Origin: Bacteroidia bacterium
Lineage (GTDB): Bacteria; Bacteroidota; Bacteroidia; Flavobacteriales; Flavobacteriaceae
NCBI GenBank assembly: GCA_018679315.1
Contig: JAHHLF010000187.1
Coordinates: forward strand, 1-14,729
Length of the DNA: 14,729 bases
Direction: 5' to 3'
Part shown: one piece after another, positions 6,435 to 11,750 of the stretch
How positions within the stretch are numbered: position 1 is the first letter of the stretch
Layout: every line of letters starts with the position of its first letter
Made by a program: the position numbers and the translations under genes
The notes under the pieces: model-generated
Told to the model about the DNA's origin: nothing
Seen by the model: only the letters and a program-made list of their open reading frames with translations
Databases searched by the model: none

Positions 6435-7142
6435 CTAGGCCGGAATTGGGAGATATGCGGGAGATCCTTTGTTAGAATTAGGGGTATAAAATGGAGTGAT
6501 TTCAGCTAAAACCACTTCAATATCTAAGATTTTAACTCGGTTTAATTGCGTTTGAAGGAATTGAATAATACCAATAGGTATAAACTTTGAAAATCTTAGT
6601 AATAAGGGGATATCCGAGCTATTATCTACATCAATAATGGCAGGTAATATGTGTGGAGTTTTGTTATTGATTTCAAAATATTCCTTCAATTCTGTATATA
6701 AACATCTGCGCCCCCATGAAAATTCCAGAAAGCGCTCTTTATCAAATTCGGAGCTTAATAGGCCCAGGAGATAAATTCCACCATCTCGGGAAGGTCCCAA
6801 AACCTGATTTCCTGCTTCAAGGGATTGAATGGCAGTGCGAATTTCGAGATTGGTTAAATGAGGTGAATCATTTCCGATGGAAATAATCCGATCAAAACCC
6901 AGGTCAAAAATTCTTTGAAAAGCATTTGCGAATTTTTCTCCAAAATTTTCACCTTGCTGATCTTTCTCTGAAAAGTGAAAGAAAGATCTGCCTGACCGAC
7001 TAATTAAGTTTTGTGAATGTTCGTTGAACTGCTCGTATAATAATTCCCCTTTTGGCAACCATTTGTGCTGTATTTCAGCCTGTGGCGTCCGGGCAAAGAG
7101 TAAAATAGCTGTCCTTGTTTGTTCAGGGGTCACTGGATACAA
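6435..7142 (-). CDS. DUF2064 (TIGR04282-like) nucleotidyl/glycosyltransferase-fold protein
   Basis: A protein of up to 235 residues with the GT-A-like fold of DUF2064, a family often found in ArsS neighbourhoods and named there as a glycosyltransferase. Motifs are TAILLFARTPQAE (11-23), SIGNDSPHLT (88-97, in place of the usual GTDCPDL), and VLGPSRDGGIYLLGL (114-128). The C-terminal half (about 165-235) is longer and less conserved than in typical members. No ATG is available: the frame starts with TTG at 7142, or GTG at 7133, which would remove three residues; both are just upstream of the conserved block. It could act in sugar attachment during arsenosugar synthesis, but the divergent motif leaves substrate and even activity open. 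It faces the patatin gene across a 314-bp gap with candidate TetR sites. Confidence 0.8.
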   Translation of the reverse strand: MYPVTPEQTRTAILLFARTPQAEIQHKWLPKGELLYEQFNEHSQNLISRSGRSFFHFSEKDQQGENFGEKFANAFQRIFDLGFDRIISIGNDSPHLTNLEIRTAIQSLEAGNQVLGPSRDGGIYLLGLLSSEFDKERFLEFSWGRRCLYTELKEYFEINNKTPHILPAIIDVDNSSDIPLLLRFSKFIPIGIIQFLQTQLNRVKILDIEVVLAEITPFYTPNSNKGSPAYLPIPA

Positions 7143-7235
7143 TTTTAGCGGGTTAAATATACCTTTTTAATTGGTCGGATTCACGCTTATTCATTACAGA
7201 ATACTAGGAAAAAGGCTGGTAAATAGGATTTTGGT

Positions 7236-7255
7236 CAAACCGACTGGCTGGTTTG
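7236..7255. promoter_or_regulatory. Candidate TetR operator (site B)
   Basis: The dyad CAAACCGACTGGCTGGTTTG has perfect 6-bp arms around an 8-nt centre, the same geometry as site A. The 14-bp core at 7239-7252 matches the core of site A at 11 of 14 positions (ACCGACTnnnTGGT). It lies about 94 bp upstream of the DUF2064 start and about 200 bp upstream of the patatin start. Confidence 0.45.
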
Positions 7256-7290
7256 TAGATCAAATGTTAAAAGCAGGTGCTATTTGTCTA
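7256..7290. repeat. Inverted repeat abutting site B
   Basis: TAGATCAAAT (7256-7265) pairs with ATTTGTCTA (7282-7290) over nine positions with one bulged T (7260), around a 16-nt loop. It starts at the base following dyad B. Function unknown. Confidence 0.35.
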
Positions 7291-7363
7291 AATTGGGGTG
7301 AATTGCATTCTTATTATGTTGAAAAGCAAAGTTTTGAATTTTTAATGCCTGCCGCGTATACCA

Positions 7364-7382
7364 ACAAACTGCCTGGTTTGTA
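7364..7382. promoter_or_regulatory. Operator-like repeat (site C)
   Basis: ACAAAC (7364-7369) and GTTTGT (7376-7381) are perfect 6-bp arms around TGCCTG. Aligned with site B over 21 bp, 17 match, including CTGGTTTGTA exactly. The left half lacks the ACC of sites A and B, so this may be a weaker or variant site. It lies about 75 bp upstream of the patatin ATG. Confidence 0.35.
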
Positions 7383-7400
7383 AAATGGTCTTGCATTTTA
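7381..7400. repeat. Perfect inverted repeat abutting site C
   Basis: TAAAATG (7381-7387) and CATTTTA (7394-7400) are perfect 7-bp arms around GTCTTG, sharing one base with site C. It lies 56 bp upstream of the patatin ATG and could be a leader hairpin or a second protein-binding site. It is too AT-rich, and lacks a U-run, for an intrinsic terminator. Confidence 0.45.
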
Positions 7401-7456
7401 TGACGAAATAGTGAAAAAGCCATTACTTTTAACCTAAGTTGTTTAGTGTGAATCAT

Positions 7457-8245
7457 ATGAATAAAAGGGGTAGGGAGATCAATCTGGTATTGTCTGGCGG
7501 AGGAGTTCGGGGAATGGCACATATAGGTCTTATCAAGGCATTGAAAGAGCAAGAATTCTCAATTTCAGCAATTTCTGGAAGTAGTATAGGAGCCATAATA
7601 GGTGCGCTATATGGCAGTGGCCGAACTATCGATGAAATGCTTACTTTTTTTCGTACCACCCCACTCTTTAAATATAACTTTCTTAGCTTGACTAAACCCG
7701 GACTTTTAGATACGGAACGATATTACAATTTATTCATGAAAGGGATCCCCGATGATGACTTTTCAATGCTAAATTGCAAACTATACGTCGTAGCTACCAA
7801 TTTGGAAAAGGGTGAAGCTTCGGTTTTTGGCAAAGGAGCATTGATAAAGCCGGTTTTGGCATCTGCAGCCTTGCCTCCTTATTTTAGCCCGGTAGTAATA
7901 GATGAAACACTTTATGCCGATGGGGGGATCATGAATAATTTTCCTATCGAACCCTTTGCAAATAGCAAGTTACCTTTATTTGGGAGTAATGTTTCAATGG
8001 TTAGGGATGTATCTCGTAATGAACTGGGATCCTCTTTGCAATTAGCTCAGCGGACGACCGGTCTCATGATGTATGCCCTAAACAAGGAAAAATTAGCCCA
8101 TTGTGACCTCCTTTTTCAGCCGTACGAATTAGAGAACATAGGGGTTTTGGATAAAAAACATATTGATTCGGCCTATGAGATTGGGTATAATAATGCCATT
8201 AAGATCCTGAAGAATTGGGATGTTAAAGCCTATACATCATCGTAA
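7457..8245 (+). CDS. Patatin-like phospholipase (cytoplasmic type)
   Basis: A 262-residue serine acyl hydrolase of the patatin family, compact and without a signal peptide. The oxyanion-hole glycine motif is LSGGGVRGMAHIGL (G14-G15-G16-V-R18-G19), the nucleophile elbow is G41-S-S43-I-G45, and the catalytic aspartate is D155 in ADGGIMNNFPIEP, so the Ser/Asp dyad is complete. Expected substrates are membrane phospholipids or other acyl esters; the true substrate is unknown. I chose the ATG at 7457, nine residues before the conserved beta strand; a TTG at 7439 would add six non-conserved residues. Its stop lies inside the 3' end of the convergent ferredoxin reductase gene (16-bp overlap). Upstream lie candidate TetR sites B and C, so it may share regulation with the divergent arsenosugar-type genes. 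Confidence 0.93.
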   Translation: MNKRGREINLVLSGGGVRGMAHIGLIKALKEQEFSISAISGSSIGAIIGALYGSGRTIDEMLTFFRTTPLFKYNFLSLTKPGLLDTERYYNLFMKGIPDDDFSMLNCKLYVVATNLEKGEASVFGKGALIKPVLASAALPPYFSPVVIDETLYADGGIMNNFPIEPFANSKLPLFGSNVSMVRDVSRNELGSSLQLAQRTTGLMMYALNKEKLAHCDLLFQPYELENIGVLDKKHIDSAYEIGYNNAIKILKNWDVKAYTSS

Positions 8246-9285
8246 TCGATCTTCAAGGTAGGTGTAGTAGGATGGGATTGACAGGTTAAGATATACCCTT
8301 CTTCTATTTCACTATCGGTGAGGATCTGATTTTTTTCCATTACGACTTTCCCTTCTGTCACTTTAGCAATACATGTACTGCAAACACCCCCCTGGCAAGA
8401 ATACGGAGCATCTATGTCCGCATCCAGGATGGCATCAAGTAATAGCTGTTTGCGCTTCATGACGAGTGTGTATTCTTCATCGTCCAATATTACCTGAATA
8501 TTGGATTTGGAATCGTCTGTCACCTGCGGTGTGGGGGCAACATCCTCAAGTGGGCTTGTGAATAGTTCGAAAAAGATCTGCTCCTGCCTAATATCTTGGG
8601 CTAGCAGAGCAGATTTGACTTCTTCTATCATGGCCTCAGGCCCGCAGAGGTAGAAAGAATCAAAAGATACATCCTGGAACTTATTCTTCAACAGGTAATT
8701 CGCCTTCGCCCCATCTATTCTACCAAAGAGCGCACCCTCTTCTGATGCCCTGCTAAAGGAATACTGAAGAAAAAAGCGTTCAGGGTATTTTTCCTGCAGA
8801 TCGGCCAGCTCATCGTAGAACATGGTCTCGTCTTTCCCTTGGTTCCCATATAAAAGCACGAAGCGATTTTCATCATGTGATTCCAAAACTTCCCGGGCGA
8901 TGCTCATAATAGGTGTAATGCCACTTCCAGCGGCAAAAGCTGCTATATTTTGAGGGCTGCCTGAAGATTCAAAAATAAATCTGCCTTCCGGTGGCATTAC
9001 CTCCAAAGAATCCCCTTCATTTAATTTTCGATTAGCGTATACAGAGAATTTCCCATCGGCTACTTCCTTTACTCCGATGGCCAGAGAGCCATCAGATCTC
9101 GAGCTGCAAATAGAATAAGCCCTGCGTACTTCTTCGCCATCCAGCGAATAGCGAATTGTAATGTATTGACCTGGGCTAAAAGCGAATTCAGACCTCAGGT
9201 CTTCAGGGACATCAAAATAAATGGTTACTGCATTGGGGGTATTGGGGACAATACTGGAAATTGATAATGAATGAAATGCGCTCAC
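8230..9285 (-). CDS. PaaE-type ferredoxin/FAD-NAD(P)H oxidoreductase
   Basis: A 351-residue electron-transfer flavoprotein built like the phenylacetyl-CoA epoxidase reductase PaaE: FAD-binding domain, NAD(P)H domain, then a plant-type [2Fe-2S] ferredoxin. The FAD motif is R55-A-Y57-S58 (RRAYSICS), the nucleotide domain shows AAGSGITPIMSIA and FYLCGPEAMI, and the ferredoxin ligands are C297, C302, C305 and C335 (SCQGGVCSTC...TC). The other paa genes are absent, so it more likely feeds electrons to another oxygenase or desaturase. I chose the GTG at 9285 because family proteins begin about where MSAFHSLSISSI does. The frame extends to a TTG at 9387, but that part holds a run of nine A and a promoter-like element and looks non-coding. 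It overlaps the patatin gene by 16 bp. Confidence 0.92.
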   Translation of the reverse strand: MSAFHSLSISSIVPNTPNAVTIYFDVPEDLRSEFAFSPGQYITIRYSLDGEEVRRAYSICSSRSDGSLAIGVKEVADGKFSVYANRKLNEGDSLEVMPPEGRFIFESSGSPQNIAAFAAGSGITPIMSIAREVLESHDENRFVLLYGNQGKDETMFYDELADLQEKYPERFFLQYSFSRASEEGALFGRIDGAKANYLLKNKFQDVSFDSFYLCGPEAMIEEVKSALLAQDIRQEQIFFELFTSPLEDVAPTPQVTDDSKSNIQVILDDEEYTLVMKRKQLLLDAILDADIDAPYSCQGGVCSTCIAKVTEGKVVMEKNQILTDSEIEEGYILTCQSHPTTPTLKIDYDDV

Positions 9286-9297
9286 AATTTTTTTTTG

Positions 9298-9305
9298 CAA
9301 AAATA
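9298..9305 (-). promoter_or_regulatory. Promoter -7 element candidate for the PaaE-type reductase
   Basis: On the minus strand TATTTTTG matches TAnnTTTG exactly and lies 12 bp upstream of the GTG start at 9285. A TTTTG occurs upstream but only 10 nt away, so no correctly spaced -33 element is seen. If used, the leader would be only a few bases long. The element supports the GTG start over the longer TTG start. Confidence 0.35.
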
Positions 9306-9406
9306 GGTATTCTGTCAAAAGGAGTTCGTTTTCTTTAGAATAGGAAATTGATGTAACAAAAATTACTTTTACGCCACTAACGTTCAAACGCTTTTAAACA
9401 ACTTCT

Positions 9407-10879
9407 ATGTTTAGGCATTTTATTACGCTGCAATGGAAATCATTTATCAGGGCAGCTGCATTTAAATCCAACCTGGCCTTTAGTATTTTCATGATATTTA
9501 TAGGCCTTTATTTCTGCGCTACTTTTTTAATGCTTGGTGTAGGCGCTTATTTTATTATTGAAGACCTGGAACTAGGCGATCCGCTTACTGTTGTAAATAG
9601 TTTTATGATCTATTACCTGGCAACGGACCTTATTATGAGGTATATGTTTCAGAAAATGCCCGTATTGAACATCCGGACACTACTCTATCAACCGATCAAG
9701 AAAAATGGGGTGGTGAAGTATTCCCTGTGGAAAACAGTGGCCTCTTTCTTCAATATCATGCATGCTTTTTTCTTTGTGCCTTTTTCCATTGTCTTGATCA
9801 CTCAGGGATATGACCCTATAGGCGTACTTGGTTGGCACCTGGGAATTTTCGCATTGTTTTTTACGAACAATTTCCTGAATGTGATGATGAATAACGTGGA
9901 TAGTATTTTCTATCCTTTGATCGCACTCATGCTTGCACTAGGAATAAGCCAGTATTACGGGTGGTTCGATATTACTGCCTATACACAGCCTGCATTTCAA
10001 GCCTTATATGAATTACCCTGGACGGCTATATTGCCATGGGCATTATTAATTAGTATTTATCTGGCTGCCTTTTCCTATTTCAGAAGACATATGTATTTGG
10101 ATGCTGGATTAGCCACCAAGCAAGTGGAAGCAAAAACCGAGGATTATGCCTGGCTTAACCGTTTTGGTAATCTCGGGACCTTCTTAAAAAATGATATCCG
10201 ACTGATTCGTAGAAATAAGCGATCAAAGACTACGGTGATCATGAGCGTATTCTTTCTTTTTTACGGCCTGTTCTTTTTCACTCAGAGCGTAGAAACCTTA
10301 GATCACCCTACCTGGAAAGTATTTGCCGGGATATTTATCTCCGGCGGATTTTTGTTCAGTTTCGGACAGTATGTACCGAGTTGGGATAGCGCGTATTATC
10401 CCTTGATGATGAGTCAGAATATCAGATATAAGGAATACCTGAATTCTAAATGGTATTTGATGTTGTTTGCTACCGTGATCAGTACCATACTGTCTGTATG
10501 GTATATTTATTTTGGATTGGATACTTACCTGGCCATTCTGGTTGGGGCCGTGTATAATATTGGAATTAATTCCTATTTAGTGTTATGGGGCGGGGCTTAT
10601 ATAAAAACCCCCATCGACCTGAATAGCAATAAAAATGCATTTGGAGATAAACAGGCCTTTAATGCCAAAACCATGCTTCTTACTATTCCCAAACTGATAC
10701 TTCCCCTTGGCGTTTATATGATCGGACATATTTTTATTGGAGAAACAGCGGGATATGTAATGGTGGCTTTGACCGGAGTTTTGGGCTATGTTTTTAAAGA
10801 AAAAGTATTTAAGATCATTGAAAAGATCTACAAAAAAGAAAAATATAAAACTCTTCTGGCCTATAGCCAGAAAAACTGA
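9407..10879 (+). CDS. DUF5687 family membrane protein, probable ABC transporter permease
   Basis: A 490-residue integral membrane protein of DUF5687, a Bacteroidota family. The N-terminus FITLQWKSFIRAAAFKSNL precedes about six helices (residues 25-225). A cytoplasmic loop (about 226-272) contains KNDIRLIRRNKRSKTT, and about six more helices follow to residue 470, ending in a lysine-rich tail KEKVFKIIEKIYKKEKYK. The repeated layout, an amphipathic stretch with basic residues before each six-helix half, is that of a fused two-half ABC-2-like permease. The ABC ATPase starts 17 bp after its stop on the same strand, so the two very probably form one exporter or membrane-remodelling machine in the inner membrane. 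The cargo is unknown. The ATG at 9407 gives the typical family N-terminus. Confidence 0.88.
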   Translation: MFRHFITLQWKSFIRAAAFKSNLAFSIFMIFIGLYFCATFLMLGVGAYFIIEDLELGDPLTVVNSFMIYYLATDLIMRYMFQKMPVLNIRTLLYQPIKKNGVVKYSLWKTVASFFNIMHAFFFVPFSIVLITQGYDPIGVLGWHLGIFALFFTNNFLNVMMNNVDSIFYPLIALMLALGISQYYGWFDITAYTQPAFQALYELPWTAILPWALLISIYLAAFSYFRRHMYLDAGLATKQVEAKTEDYAWLNRFGNLGTFLKNDIRLIRRNKRSKTTVIMSVFFLFYGLFFFTQSVETLDHPTWKVFAGIFISGGFLFSFGQYVPSWDSAYYPLMMSQNIRYKEYLNSKWYLMLFATVISTILSVWYIYFGLDTYLAILVGAVYNIGINSYLVLWGGAYIKTPIDLNSNKNAFGDKQAFNAKTMLLTIPKLILPLGVYMIGHIFIGETAGYVMVALTGVLGYVFKEKVFKIIEKIYKKEKYKTLLAYSQKN

Positions 10880-10896
10880 TCTAGAGAATTAAGATT

Positions 10897-11604
10897 ATGA
10901 TCAACGTACAAAACGTAACAAAAAAGTACGGCAATAAGACTGTACTTAACATAGAACATCTCGACATTCCAAAAGGACAGAGCTTCGGTTTAGTAGGTAA
11001 TAACGGTGCGGGAAAAACCACATTCTTTAGCATCCTGCTTGACCTGGTACAGCCAACGACCGGAAAGATCATTTCTAATGAAATTGATGTAAACAATAGT
11101 GAGGCCTGGAAACCATTTACTTCTGCCTTTATAGACGAATCCTTTCTTATTGGCTACCTCACCCCGGAAGAATACTTTTATTTCATAGGTGAATTACGCG
11201 GTCAAAATAAGGCAGATGTTCACTCTTTGCTCAGTCAATTTGAGGATTTCTTTCACGGGGAAATATTGGGGCAAAAAAAATACTTACGGGATCTTTCCAA
11301 AGGGAATCAGAAGAAAGTTGGGATCGTAGCATCTTTTATAGGCAATCCTGAGATCATCGTATTGGATGAGCCATTTGCCAATCTTGATCCTACAACCCAG
11401 ATTCGATTAAAGTCAATTGTAAGAGACCTGGCTTCAAATCATGATATTACTGTACTTATTTCCAGCCACGATCTTATGCATGTTACAGAAGTTTGTGAAC
11501 GTATTGTTGTTCTGGAAAAAGGGGATATTGTCAAAGACATTGCTACCTCGGAAGAGACTCTTAAAGAGTTGGAAAATTTTTTCAGTGGCAGCCTGGCCAA
11601 CTGA
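10897..11604 (+). CDS. ABC transporter ATP-binding protein
   Basis: A 235-residue single-domain ATPase. Walker A is G34-N-N-G-A-G-K40-T-T42, the signature is LSKGN (133-137, instead of LSGGQ), Walker B is IIVLDE (153-158), the D-loop is NLD (162-164), and the switch histidine is H191 in ISSHD. Where the Q-loop glutamine is expected, the sequence reads AFIDESFL, so the usual Gln seems replaced. Both departures are tolerated in ABC-2-type exporters of this group. It powers the DUF5687 permease encoded 17 bp upstream (operon). The following 146 bp carry only a weak AT-rich inverted repeat (AAAATT at 11670-11675, AATTTT at 11681-11686), so no clear terminator is named. Substrate unknown. Confidence 0.95.
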   Translation: MINVQNVTKKYGNKTVLNIEHLDIPKGQSFGLVGNNGAGKTTFFSILLDLVQPTTGKIISNEIDVNNSEAWKPFTSAFIDESFLIGYLTPEEYFYFIGELRGQNKADVHSLLSQFEDFFHGEILGQKKYLRDLSKGNQKKVGIVASFIGNPEIIVLDEPFANLDPTTQIRLKSIVRDLASNHDITVLISSHDLMHVTEVCERIVVLEKGDIVKDIATSEETLKELENFFSGSLAN

Positions 11605-11750
11605 TCATTTTCATGACATTTTAGACACCTAAATTGGGCAGTAATTTTTCACCTGGCTCCAACAGCAGGAAAATTCACTTAATTTTAGGGCCTTGAGGCA
11701 TAATAATCACTGTCTTTTTCAGTTAAGATTACGTACGAATACCGAGAATC

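Larger units (their letters stand above)
7143..7456. other. Gene-free, palindrome-rich divergent regulatory region
   Basis: This stretch separates the divergent DUF2064 and patatin genes. A 70-codon frame (7171-7383) begins with TTG, resembles no family and spans the DNA repeats in two different frames, so I do not call it. The region holds operator-like sites B and C 125 bp apart, each directly followed by another inverted repeat (7256-7290 and 7381-7400). No textbook promoter with correct spacing is visible for either gene; TATATTTA (7161-7154, minus) is a possible -7 for DUF2064. Confidence 0.6.

Noticed and set aside
6424..6441. GGCCT/AGGCC hairpin at the DUF2064 stop as a terminator
   Set aside because: The stem is only five pairs with an 8-nt loop, and the minus strand after it (TTCTCTTGTAAC) lacks a U-run.
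7171..7383. A 70-codon plus-strand frame between the DUF2064 and patatin genes
   Set aside because: It starts with TTG, resembles no family, and the two CTGGTTTGTA copies in it fall in different reading frames, so the similarity is at the DNA level and the frame is probably accidental.
7280..7552. A 90-codon minus-strand frame over the patatin 5' end
   Set aside because: It is antisense to the conserved glycine-rich and nucleophile motifs of the patatin gene and has no family-like sequence.
9286..9387. N-terminal extension of the PaaE-type reductase to a TTG at 9387
   Set aside because: The 34 extra residues match nothing in the family, include a run of nine A on the coding strand, and cover a good -7 promoter element.
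11670..11686. AAAATT/AATTTT inverted repeat after the ABC ATPase as a terminator
   Set aside because: The stem is pure A/T, six pairs, too weak, and not followed by a clear U-run.
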